Of a stretch of 64,000 bases of DNA, positions 21,071 through 29,148 are shown one piece after another. Position 1 is the first letter of the stretch. Each line of letters begins with the position of its first letter. Under the pieces are notes generated by a model. It worked only from the letters and a program-made list of their open reading frames with translations, did no database searches and was not told the DNA's origin. Both the position numbers and the translations under genes were made by a program. This DNA is from Consotaella aegiceratis (lineage in GTDB: Bacteria > Pseudomonadota > Alphaproteobacteria > Rhizobiales > Rhizobiaceae). The stretch covers positions 1 to 64,000 of the forward strand of contig NZ_JAZHFT010000006.1 of assembly GCF_036541425.1 (NCBI RefSeq). Direction: 5' to 3'.

Positions 21071-21105
21071 CCCGTCATTCTCGGCCTCCGGGCCGAGAAT
21101 CCAGT
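21071..21105. repeat. REP-like palindromic element
   Basis: ATTCTCGGCC-TCCG-GGCCGAGAAT is a perfect 10-base stem at 21077-21100, flanked by CCCGTC on the left and CCAG on the right. The frame GTCATTCTCGG...CCGAGAATCCAG resembles intergenic palindromes repeated in many alphaproteobacterial genomes. It lies between the converging 3' ends of gabD and the EndoQ-UvrD gene. I see one copy in the window. Confidence 0.6.
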
Positions 21106-21155
21106 CTCAGCCGGGAGGATGATGCGCCGGAAAGGGTGCGGTTCCCGCGGCGCGC

Positions 21156-24100
21156 TCAGAACAGATTGTACTGCCTGGGTTTGTCCGGTCGCCGCAGCTC
21201 GGCGGCTTCGGCGATCAGTGCCTGTGGTAGCTCCCCCAGGAACCGCGAGGCCGGCAGCAGGCACGGCTTGCCGTACCGGAAGCGTTGGCGCGCTCGGCTG
21301 AGGATCAGCCGGTCCTTGGCGCGAGTCATGGCAACGTAGAAGAGGCGCCGCTCTTCGGCCTCGGCCGCGGCATCCTCGCCATTCGCCCCGTCCTGCCCGT
21401 CGTCGGGAAAGGCGAAGGGCATCAGCCCGTCTTCCAGACCGGTGACGAAGACCACCGGGAATTCGAGCCCCTTGGCCGCATGCATGGTCAAAAGCGAGAC
21501 CCGGTCCGCTCGCGGATCGAAGAAATCCGCCTCGGTGGCAAGCGCCGCCGCTTCGCGAAAGGCGGCTTCGTCCGCGGCGCCTCCTGCCAGGCCCGAAAGC
21601 CAGTCACGCGCCTCCGCAAGTACGGCCGGATCCATGCCCTCCTGCTGCCGCGCGGTTTCGAAAGCCGCCGTCAGCCGCGCCGGGAGAGGCTGCCCGCCCG
21701 CCTCTTCATCCTGCGCGTCCAGGGCCGACAGGACGGCCACCACACCCGCATGGTCGGCGATTGCGGCCGGACGGCTCTTCTTGAACGGGATGCCGGCGCG
21801 GTCGAACGCCTCTCGCAAAACCTGCGCCTGTCCGTCCGTGCGATAGAGCACGGCGATATCGGCAAAGGCCAAAGGCGCGGTGGCGCGGCGCTCTCCAGCG
21901 CCCTCCGCATGCGCCGCGAGCATGTCGTGACCGCCCATCAGATCGGCGATGCTCGACGCCACGAACGCCGCTTCGGTCTCGGCGCTGCCGGCCACCTGCA
22001 ACGTCATGGGTTCGCCCCTAGAGCGCATCGCCACGCCCTCGTCCGAACGGCCGACGAGCGCCGCCGATGCGGCGACGATCATGCCGCTGGAGCGATAGTT
22101 GCGCGATAGACGAACCGTCGTCGCGGCCGGAAAATCGTTGGCAAAGCGGTCGAAGCACGTCGCGTCGGCGCCACGGAAACCGTAGATCGCCTGGTCCGGA
22201 TCGCCGATGACGCAGAGATTGCCGTCTCGTCCGGCCAGAAGCCGCAGCAGGCGATACTGCATTTCGTCGACGTCCTGGAACTCGTCGGCCGAGAGGAAGC
22301 GAAAGCGGCAGCGCCATTTGGCCAGGCTTGCGAGATCGGACTCGAACAGTGCGACCGGAAGCGCCACCAGATCGTCGAAATCGACCGTGCCCGTCTCCCG
22401 GCCGAGCCGCGTTAGGACGTCCCAGGCCAGCTTCACCTCATGATCGGGCCTCGTGCCCGTACGCTTGGCGATCGACGCCGCCTTCATCAGGCGCGCCGCC
22501 TGCGTCTCGCCGATCGTCATCGCCTCGGCCAGCATCGTTCGCTGCTCGGCTTCGACGGCAACGCGCAGATCGGCCGGGAGGCCGAGGGCCGCGCCGTCCT
22601 CGCGCAAGATGGCGAGACCCAGGGAGTGGAAGCTCTCGACCGTGCAGCCGGCGGCACCCAGGGCACGCAGCCGAGCCTTCAGCTCCCCCGTCGCACGCCG
22701 GGTGAAGGTGATCGCGAGGCAGGCTTCCGCCGGCACCCCGCACTCCGTTACCAGATGGGCAATCCGGTGGGTGAGCATGCGCGTCTTGCCCGAGCCGGGA
22801 CCAGCAAGCACCATCACCGGACCGTTGATCCGTGCCGCCGCCTCCGCCTGATCAACGTCGAGGGCTCCGAGCACGCCCGGGCGATTGGAATTGGCGGGTT
22901 TCGCGACCGTCTCGCCGGCAAGCGCTGGAGCCGGCTCTTCGATCGGGTTTGCCGTCCGGCGCTGCCGTTTCGGCCGGCGTGCGATCGGCGCCTCGAACAG
23001 GAGGTCGCCGCCCCGTTCCCGCCGCAGCTCGTCCTCCTCGAACAGGCGGATCACGCCGTATTCGCCGTCGTAGCCTGGCTGGCGGATCACCTGACCGGCG
23101 CGCAGCCGCGTCACCGCCTCCCCCAGCAGCGGATCGGCGCGCGCGATCTCGTCCACTGGCGTCTCGCCCAAGAGCTGCAACTCGGTCCCGAGAACCGCGC
23201 CAACCCGGTCATAGGCCTGGCGGACGGCTTTCGAGGCAACGCCGGAGCCGACGATTTCGGAGAGAATCTCCGGCAGCGGCACGAAGCTTTCCACCGCACC
23301 CGCCGTTGCCGGCGCCACGGCCTCGTCGCGATCGGCGAGCATCTCGACGCGGTGCGCAACGCCCACGGTGACGGGCTTGCCGCAGACCGGACAGCGCCCG
23401 CCCAGCGCGATCGTTTCCTTGGGATCGAGCCGCGTCTCGCAAGCCCGATGCCCGTCCATGTGATACTTGCCCTCCTCGGGGAAGAACTCGACCGTGCCGT
23501 GATAGCCCTCGCCGGTCTCGAGCGCCCGCCGGATGGCGCGATAGTCCGGTTCGCACGTGAAGCGGGTCGCCTCGCGGCCGAGCTTGCCCGGCGAATGGGC
23601 ATCGGAGTTCGAGGTCAGCCGGTACCGGTCGAGGGAGGAGACCCGCCAGTTCATCTCCGGATCGGAGGAGAGGCCCGTTTCCACCGCGAAGATGTGATCG
23701 GCGAGGTCGCCATAGCACTCGGCAATCGAATCGAACCCGGACTGCGAGCCAAGCGCCGCAAACCACGGCGTCCAGATGTGGGCCGGCACGAAATAGGAGT
23801 CGTCACCCGACTCCAGCGCAATCTCCAGGAGGTCGCGCGAATCCAGGCCGAGGATCGGTCGTCCGTCGGACGCGATGTTGCCGATACGCGCCAGGCTCGC
23901 CGCCAGCCGGTCGGACACCTCGAAATCGGCGACATAGATCAGATGGTGGACCTTCCGGGTCTTCTCACCCTTTTTGTAGATGGTCGAAATCTCGGTCGAC
24001 AGCATGAAGCGCACCGGGGCGCGGCAGGCCGGCGGCAGCGTCTCGAAGACCTCGTCCTCGATTTCCGGTTTCAAGCGGAACAGGCCGGTGCCGTCAGCCA

Positions 24101-24269
24101 CCAGCTTGTCCTTGATCTCGGCGAGCCAAGCCGGATGCACGCAGTCGCCGGTGCCCACCACGCCGATGCCCTTGCGGGCCGCCCACCAGGCGAGATGTTC
24201 CAGGTCGAGATCGCGGCTGGTTGCCCGCGAATATTTCGAGTGGACATGAAGGTCGGCGTAGAAGGCCAT
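21156..24269 (-). CDS. EndoQ-UvrD fusion: PHP endonuclease plus SF1 helicase
   Basis: 1037 residues from ATG 24269 (GGAG upstream). Residues 1 to about 430 match Endonuclease Q: PHP metal motifs ADLHVHS and VVGTGD, VPAHIWTPW, LTSNSDAHSP with LGRE, and a zinc site (GKYHMDGHRAC and CPVCGK before GVAHRVEMLADR). EndoQ nicks 5' of deaminated bases. A basic, proline-rich linker (430-466) leads to a complete UvrD/PcrA-type helicase (467-1037): Walker A AGPGSGKT, Walker B ADEFQDVD, GDPDQAIYGFRGAD, LLTMHAAKGLEFPVV and YVAMTRAKDRLIL. The last five residues are QYNLF, which fits the bacterial sliding-clamp pentapeptide QxxLF. The likely role is to nick at a lesion and unwind from it, tied to the clamp. 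It follows the AraC-MGMT gene by 146 bases on the same strand. Confidence 0.93.
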   Translation of the reverse strand: MAFYADLHVHSKYSRATSRDLDLEHLAWWAARKGIGVVGTGDCVHPAWLAEIKDKLVADGTGLFRLKPEIEDEVFETLPPACRAPVRFMLSTEISTIYKKGEKTRKVHHLIYVADFEVSDRLAASLARIGNIASDGRPILGLDSRDLLEIALESGDDSYFVPAHIWTPWFAALGSQSGFDSIAECYGDLADHIFAVETGLSSDPEMNWRVSSLDRYRLTSNSDAHSPGKLGREATRFTCEPDYRAIRRALETGEGYHGTVEFFPEEGKYHMDGHRACETRLDPKETIALGGRCPVCGKPVTVGVAHRVEMLADRDEAVAPATAGAVESFVPLPEILSEIVGSGVASKAVRQAYDRVGAVLGTELQLLGETPVDEIARADPLLGEAVTRLRAGQVIRQPGYDGEYGVIRLFEEDELRRERGGDLLFEAPIARRPKRQRRTANPIEEPAPALAGETVAKPANSNRPGVLGALDVDQAEAAARINGPVMVLAGPGSGKTRMLTHRIAHLVTECGVPAEACLAITFTRRATGELKARLRALGAAGCTVESFHSLGLAILREDGAALGLPADLRVAVEAEQRTMLAEAMTIGETQAARLMKAASIAKRTGTRPDHEVKLAWDVLTRLGRETGTVDFDDLVALPVALFESDLASLAKWRCRFRFLSADEFQDVDEMQYRLLRLLAGRDGNLCVIGDPDQAIYGFRGADATCFDRFANDFPAATTVRLSRNYRSSGMIVAASAALVGRSDEGVAMRSRGEPMTLQVAGSAETEAAFVASSIADLMGGHDMLAAHAEGAGERRATAPLAFADIAVLYRTDGQAQVLREAFDRAGIPFKKSRPAAIADHAGVVAVLSALDAQDEEAGGQPLPARLTAAFETARQQEGMDPAVLAEARDWLSGLAGGAADEAAFREAAALATEADFFDPRADRVSLLTMHAAKGLEFPVVFVTGLEDGLMPFAFPDDGQDGANGEDAAAEAEERRLFYVAMTRAKDRLILSRARQRFRYGKPCLLPASRFLGELPQALIAEAAELRRPDKPRQYNLF

Positions 24270-24415
24270 GGCGGAACTCCGGCGCTGGCCGCAAGGCGCG
24301 GACCACCGATTGTGGTCCCGCACCTGCGGCAAGGCCAAGGCTGCACCGAGCTTTTCCACCGAATTCCGGCCCGATCCGGGCCGGATTGTCGGGCGGGTCG
24401 ATGACCGACCCCGGC

Positions 24416-25345
24416 TCAGTCGCGGGCCAGCAGCCCCGCCTCCCAGCCGAGCATCGCGCGCTTGCGCGACAGGCCCCAGTGGTAGCCGGTGAGCGCGCCG
24501 GACTTGCCGATGACACGGTGGCACGGCACGACGAAGGACAACGGGTTTCGCCCGATAGCCGCGCCGACCGCCCGCGCCGCCTTCGGCGCGCCGATGGTCT
24601 TGGCGATGTCGGAATAGGTCGTCGCACCGCCGACCGGGATCGACAGAAGCGCTTCCCATACCCGCACTTCGAAGTCGGTGCCGATCATCACCACGCGCAG
24701 CGGCCGGTCGGCCTGCCATTCCGTCGGATGGAAGACGCGGGCGGCCAGCGCATGCACGCCGACATCGTCGCGCGTCAGCCGCGCCCTGGGCCAGCGATGG
24801 GCCATGTCGGCCAGCGCCGCCTCCTCGCCTTCCGGCGTGGGCTCGGCGAAAGCCAGCCCGGCGAGGCCGCGCGGCGTCCACATCAGCAGCGCCCGGCCGA
24901 AGGGCGAATCGTGAAAGCCGTAGATCATCTCGACCCCGTCGCCCTTCACCTTGTGCTCGCCCGGCGACATCGCCTCGTGTCGGACGAACAGATCGTGCAG
25001 CCGCGACGGCCCGGACAGGCCGACCTCCAGCGCCGCATCGAGCAGAGAGGCGCCTTCGGCGAGCAGCCGCCGGGCATGGTCGATGGTGATCGCCTGGAGA
25101 AACGCCTTCGGCGTCAGCCCGGCCCAGCGGCGGAACGTGGCGGTCAGCTCGTCGGCGTCCATGCGCAAAGCTTCGGCGATCTCGCCCATGGAGGGCTGGC
25201 CGCGATATTCGGTGGAGATGAACTCGATCGCCCGGCGCACGACCTCGTAGTCGGACCCATGGGGCCTTATGCAGGGGGCCTGCTCCAGGACGCGCGGCAT
25301 CGGGCAGATCGGCATGGACAGCGGCTCGGCGCTCAGGTTCAGCAT
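24416..25345 (-). CDS. AraC-methylguanine-DNA methyltransferase fusion (Ada-like)
   Basis: 309 residues from ATG 25345 (GAGAGG upstream). Residues about 30-130 form an AraC double helix-turn-helix (MGEIAEALRMDADELTATF, LLDAALEVGLSGPSRLHDLF). Residues about 135-305 are an O6-alkylguanine-DNA alkyltransferase with the acceptor cysteine in VVPCHRVIG and the preceding AAIGRNPLS. The N-terminal zinc-cysteine methylphosphotriester domain of E. coli Ada is absent, so the usual Ada sensing switch is missing. It removes alkyl groups from guanine and may still bind DNA as a regulator. It precedes the EndoQ-UvrD gene on the same strand, suggesting a repair operon. Confidence 0.92.
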   Translation of the reverse strand: MLNLSAEPLSMPICPMPRVLEQAPCIRPHGSDYEVVRRAIEFISTEYRGQPSMGEIAEALRMDADELTATFRRWAGLTPKAFLQAITIDHARRLLAEGASLLDAALEVGLSGPSRLHDLFVRHEAMSPGEHKVKGDGVEMIYGFHDSPFGRALLMWTPRGLAGLAFAEPTPEGEEAALADMAHRWPRARLTRDDVGVHALAARVFHPTEWQADRPLRVVMIGTDFEVRVWEALLSIPVGGATTYSDIAKTIGAPKAARAVGAAIGRNPLSFVVPCHRVIGKSGALTGYHWGLSRKRAMLGWEAGLLARD

Positions 25346-25449
25346 AGCGTCATCCTCTCATTGTCAGGCTAAGAGAGCACGCCCGCCAGCGGGCAGCCAC
25401 CCGATTTTCTGAAATCCGAGCACGTCATCGTCCCGACCAGATGAAACGA

Positions 25450-25869
25450 TCACGAAATCCGCCGGAAAAAGACCATCTCGGGATCGCCCTCGTCCAGATT
25501 GTCGATCGTGCCGCTCGGGCGAAAGCCGGCGTCAAACAGCAGGTGCTGCATGGGCCGATTGGACGAATTGGTCGAGGCAAAGAGCTTGGGCTCCCGGCAG
25601 ATGTCCTTGAAATGCTCGACCAGCGCTCTGCCGACACCACGGCGCCGAAAGGGCTCACCGACCATCACCATTTCGATGAAGCCGTTGCCGAAGAACCGAT
25701 CGTTCAGAACGCCATAGCCGGCGACTGCGCCGTCGATCTCCGCGATCGTGCATTCACCGGTCTCGACCCATGCCATGATGTTGGCCCGCCGCTTGGCGCT
25801 TTCGGCGGCGATCGGATCGATTGCAATCAAGGCATCACGATCGGCGGGGGTGGCGACGCGCAGTTTCAT
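25450..25869 (-). CDS. GNAT-family N-acetyltransferase
   Basis: 139 residues from ATG 25869. It is a single GNAT domain: IEMVMVGEPFRRRGVGRALVEHF gives the beta4 strand and the acetyl-CoA pyrophosphate loop (RRRGVGRAL), and PMQHLLFDAGFRPSG the late conserved helix. The substrate is unknown. It lies 52 bases downstream of the DUF2244 gene on the same strand, possibly in one transcript with it. Confidence 0.85.
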   Translation of the reverse strand: MKLRVATPADRDALIAIDPIAAESAKRRANIMAWVETGECTIAEIDGAVAGYGVLNDRFFGNGFIEMVMVGEPFRRRGVGRALVEHFKDICREPKLFASTNSSNRPMQHLLFDAGFRPSGTIDNLDEGDPEMVFFRRIS

Positions 25870-25921
25870 GCCGGCACATTGGACGCAAGCGCCCGAGCGA
25901 AAAAGCCATAAAATGCGCGGG

Positions 25922-26434
25922 TCAGGCGCCCTTTGCGGTGGCCAACGCCCGGCCGAAGGCCGTGGCGAAGCTTTCACGATCGTCGGGATTGAGGAAGGCG
26001 CCGATATCGGTCGAGCGTCCTTGGCCGGAGACGGCCATCCGGGTGATCCCGATCTCCGAATGCCGGTTGACCAGGAACCGCGCCCAGAACGGATTGTAGT
26101 GGGCCTCGCGCACCTGACCCTTGGCCGAGATCTTGCGGATCGACAGCTGCGAGCGGGAAACCGCCACCTCTTCACGCGCCGCCGCCGCCCGGTAATTGGC
26201 ACGGAAGGCCAGCCAGATCAGGAATGCATCGAGGCCGAAGAAGCCCACGATCGGCCAGGCGCCCTGGAGGACGAAGAGCAGGCCGCAGCCCAGACTGACG
26301 AGGCCGACCCCCAGCATCATGATGGTAAAGCCGCGCCGGCCGAGCGAGCGATAGGGAACCAACAGGGCCTGGAAGATCGGCTCGTCGGCCGAAACCGCGC
26401 CAGCCGGCGCAAGCATGCTTTCCCTGTCCTTCAT
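25922..26434 (-). CDS. DUF2244 membrane protein
   Basis: 170 residues from ATG 26434 (an ATG at 26416 is also possible). Two adjacent transmembrane helices (residues about 36-75) are followed by a cytoplasmic domain with the DUF2244 landmarks NPFWARFLV and FLNPDDRESFATAFGRAL. Function is unknown; in alphaproteobacteria this family commonly sits next to nth, as here. Its ATG is only 25 bases from the nth ATG on the other strand, so the two promoters must overlap each other or the opposite gene. Confidence 0.87.
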   Translation of the reverse strand: MKDRESMLAPAGAVSADEPIFQALLVPYRSLGRRGFTIMMLGVGLVSLGCGLLFVLQGAWPIVGFFGLDAFLIWLAFRANYRAAAAREEVAVSRSQLSIRKISAKGQVREAHYNPFWARFLVNRHSEIGITRMAVSGQGRSTDIGAFLNPDDRESFATAFGRALATAKGA

Positions 26435-26459
26435 CGCCGTCGCCCGCTATAGACACCCA

Positions 26460-27263
26460 ATGTCCGAGAAGCTGCCCAAGTCGGCTGCCGCGTCCACGAG
26501 AAGGCAGCTCGCCGCCAAAGAAAATATCGCAAAAGTCAATGCGGTCAAACGCCGCATTCCCTATTCAAGGGCGCAGATTGCGGAAATGTTCCGCCGCTTT
26601 GCGGAGCAGCGCCCGGAGCCGAAGCCGGAACTGGAGCACACCAATCCGTTCACGCTGCTCGTGGCCGTGGTGCTCTCGGCACAGGCAACCGACGCCGGCG
26701 TCAACAAGGCGACGAAGGAGCTCTTCCGCATCGCCGACAGCCCGCAGAAAATGCTGGCGCTCGGCGAAGACGCCGTGCGCGACCACATCCGCTCGATCGG
26801 GCTCTATCGCAACAAAGCGAAGAACGTGATCGCGCTGAGCCGGGCCCTTGTCGACGAGCATGGCGGACAGGTGCCCTCGACGCGCGAGGCGCTGCAGGCC
26901 TTGCCCGGCGTCGGCCGCAAGACCGCCAACGTCGTCCTCAACGCCGCCTTCGGCCAGCCGACACTTGCCGTCGACACCCATATCTTTCGGCTCGGCAACC
27001 GGCTGAAGATCGCGCCCGGCAAGACGCCCGACGAGGTCGAGGCGCGGCTGATGACGGTCGTGCCGGAGGACGCGCTGCTCCATGCGCATCACTGGCTGAT
27101 CCTGCACGGGCGCTACGTGTGCAAGGCGCGGCGGCCGGAGTGCGGCATCTGCATCATCGCCGACCTGTGCAAGGCCGACGAAAAGACCAACGCCATCCCG
27201 GCGCCGATCACTCCGATCGCGCCGCGGCCGCCCGGACTGCAGGGATCGGCGTCGCCGGCCTGA
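26460..27263 (+). CDS. nth: Endonuclease III
   Basis: 267 residues from ATG 26460. This is a DNA glycosylase/AP-lyase that removes oxidised pyrimidines. The helix-hairpin-helix and catalytic region reads LPGVGRKTANVVLNAAFGQ and then VDTHIFRLGNR, with the catalytic Asp in VDTH; the lysine is in GRKTAN. The [4Fe-4S] ligands follow as C-X6-C-X2-C-X5-C (CKARRPECGICIIADLC). The N-terminal 40 residues extend beyond E. coli Nth, as is usual in this class. Its 3' end overlaps the convergent CysZ-like gene by 56 bases. Confidence 0.95.
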   Translation: MSEKLPKSAAASTRRQLAAKENIAKVNAVKRRIPYSRAQIAEMFRRFAEQRPEPKPELEHTNPFTLLVAVVLSAQATDAGVNKATKELFRIADSPQKMLALGEDAVRDHIRSIGLYRNKAKNVIALSRALVDEHGGQVPSTREALQALPGVGRKTANVVLNAAFGQPTLAVDTHIFRLGNRLKIAPGKTPDEVEARLMTVVPEDALLHAHHWLILHGRYVCKARRPECGICIIADLCKADEKTNAIPAPITPIAPRPPGLQGSASPA

Positions 27264-27969
27264 GCGGCAGCCCGCCCTCGCGCTGCGCGATCCTCTGATG
27301 CAGGTGCACCATCAGCGCGGCGGCAAAGAGCGGGGTCAGCAGGTTAAGGATCGGAACGGCGAGGAATGCCGCGATCACCAGACCGCTCAGGAACACGGTC
27401 GTGCCGTAGCGGTGCCGGAGCGCCTTGGCGTCCTCTTCGCCGCGATAGCGCAGCGCCGCAAACTCGAAATATTCGCGGCCGAGCAGGTAGCCGTTGACCG
27501 CGAAGAAGGCGATGAGATTGACCCCCGGCACCAAAAGCAGCGCAAAGGCGATCAGGTTGCCGAGGATGACGACGCCCAGAAAGCGCACGGACAGGCCGAT
27601 GCTGGGCAGGAGCGGCATCGACCGGCCCGGCGGCGCACCCGGATAGGTCCGCTCGACTTCCTCCGCCACGTCATCGAGGAACAGGCCCGCGATCAGTGCG
27701 CTGATCGGCGCGATCAGGAAGGCGAGCAGGATCGCCAGCAGCAATCCGGCCGCCCAGCCCGCGAAGGTTTCGGCGTTCTCCAGCCAGGCCGGCATATCCG
27801 GCGCGAAGCTCGAAAAGAACGGAATGGCGAAGGTTTCGAACAGGAAGCTGATCGCAAACCACAAGGCGAAGAGCACCGCGAGCGTCAGCCCGAGCGACTT
27901 CCACAAGGCCGAGCGGAAGGGCGGCGAAAACAGATCCCGAATGGCGAGCCGGGCGGCGGCGAAGATCAT
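27208..27969 (-). CDS. EI24/CysZ-like membrane protein
   Basis: 253 residues from ATG 27969. Four or more hydrophobic helices, with the family-typical SALWKSLGLTLAVL near the start and RYGTTVFLSGLVIAAFLAVPILNLLTPLFAAALMVHLH near the end. The family includes CysZ, a sulfate channel, but annotation at this distance is uncertain. The last 56 bases overlap nth on the other strand, so the C-terminal tail of about 18 residues (rich in Ala and Pro) is encoded antisense to the nth tail. Confidence 0.83.
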   Translation of the reverse strand: MIFAAARLAIRDLFSPPFRSALWKSLGLTLAVLFALWFAISFLFETFAIPFFSSFAPDMPAWLENAETFAGWAAGLLLAILLAFLIAPISALIAGLFLDDVAEEVERTYPGAPPGRSMPLLPSIGLSVRFLGVVILGNLIAFALLLVPGVNLIAFFAVNGYLLGREYFEFAALRYRGEEDAKALRHRYGTTVFLSGLVIAAFLAVPILNLLTPLFAAALMVHLHQRIAQREGGLPLRPATPIPAVRAAAARSE

Positions 27970-28099
27970 CGTGGCTATCCTCTCGATAGGAAAGGAAATA
28001 GGCAGCCGCGATCTGGATCGCAACGCACCCGCGTCGCGCGCGACTGGTCAGCGCGGCGCTTTTCGGTCTATGGAACAGAAAGCCGCTGAAGGAGCTCCG

Positions 28100-29098
28100 A
28101 TGACCGACTACGACGTGCTGACGATCGGCAATGCCATCGTCGACATCATTGCCCAGACCGACGACGCCTTTCTGGAACGCGAGGCCGTGGCCAAGGGTGC
28201 CATGACCCTAATCGATACGGACCGTGCCCTGCATCTCTACGAGCATATGGGCCCGGCCATCGAGACCTCCGGCGGCAGCGCCGGCAACACGGTGGCCGGT
28301 CTTGTCAGCCTCGGCGGCACTGGCGCCTATATCGGCAAGGTTTCCTCCGACCAGCTGGGCGCCATTTTCACCCACGACATCCGCTCTCTCGGCGTTCGCT
28401 TCGACACCACGCCGCTGCTGGGCGATCCGCCCACGGCGCGCTCGATGATCCTGGTGACGCCGGACGGCCAGCGCTCGATGTCGACCTATCTCGGCGCCTG
28501 CGTGGAGCTGGGTCCGGACGACATCGACGACGCGCTCGTGGCCGCCGCCAAGGTCACCTATTTCGAGGGCTATCTGTGGGATCCGCCGCGCGCCAAGGAC
28601 GCGATCCGCAAGGCGGCCGATATCGCCCACGCCAACGGCCGCGAAGTAGCGATGACGCTGTCGGACTCGTTCTGCGTCGACCGCTATCGCGCCGAATTCC
28701 TGGAGCTGATGCGCACCGGCACCGTCGACATCGTCTTTGCCAACGAGGCAGAAGCCAAGGCGCTCTACGAGGTCGACGACATCGACGCGGCAATCGACCG
28801 CCTCGCCCGGGACACCAAGCGCTTCGCCGCCGTCACCCGCTCGGAAAGGGGCTGCGTCATCGTCGAAGGCGACGAGCGCGTGGCCGTGCCGGCGACCGCG
28901 ATCGCCGAAGTGGTCGACACCACCGGCGCCGGCGATCTGTTCGCTTCGGGCATGTTGCGCGGGTACACCGCCGGGCTCGACCGTGAGAAGAGCGCGCAGC
29001 TCGGCGCGGCGGCCGCCGGCCACATCATCGAGCAGATCGGCCCGCGTCCGCAGCGTCCGTTGAAGGACCTGCCGGAGGTCAAGGCGATCCTGGGCTGA
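28100..29098 (+). CDS. Adenosine kinase-type PfkB sugar kinase
   Basis: 332 residues from ATG 28100 (GAAGGAG upstream). PfkB motif 1 is GGSAGNTVAGLVSLGG and motif 2 is DTTGAGDLFASG, whose Asp is the catalytic base. The YDVLTIGNAIVDI start and the length match the alphaproteobacterial adenosine kinase subgroup, which phosphorylates adenosine with ATP. Related ribokinase-type substrates cannot be excluded. It is divergent from the CysZ-like gene and 50 bases upstream of the GST gene on the same strand. Confidence 0.9.
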   Translation: MTDYDVLTIGNAIVDIIAQTDDAFLEREAVAKGAMTLIDTDRALHLYEHMGPAIETSGGSAGNTVAGLVSLGGTGAYIGKVSSDQLGAIFTHDIRSLGVRFDTTPLLGDPPTARSMILVTPDGQRSMSTYLGACVELGPDDIDDALVAAAKVTYFEGYLWDPPRAKDAIRKAADIAHANGREVAMTLSDSFCVDRYRAEFLELMRTGTVDIVFANEAEAKALYEVDDIDAAIDRLARDTKRFAAVTRSERGCVIVEGDERVAVPATAIAEVVDTTGAGDLFASGMLRGYTAGLDREKSAQLGAAAAGHIIEQIGPRPQRPLKDLPEVKAILG

Positions 29099-29148
29099 TC
29101 GGCAGCCTGTCGCATTCAGGCGCGCCGCGCCGGCCGGAGGAAGGCTTT

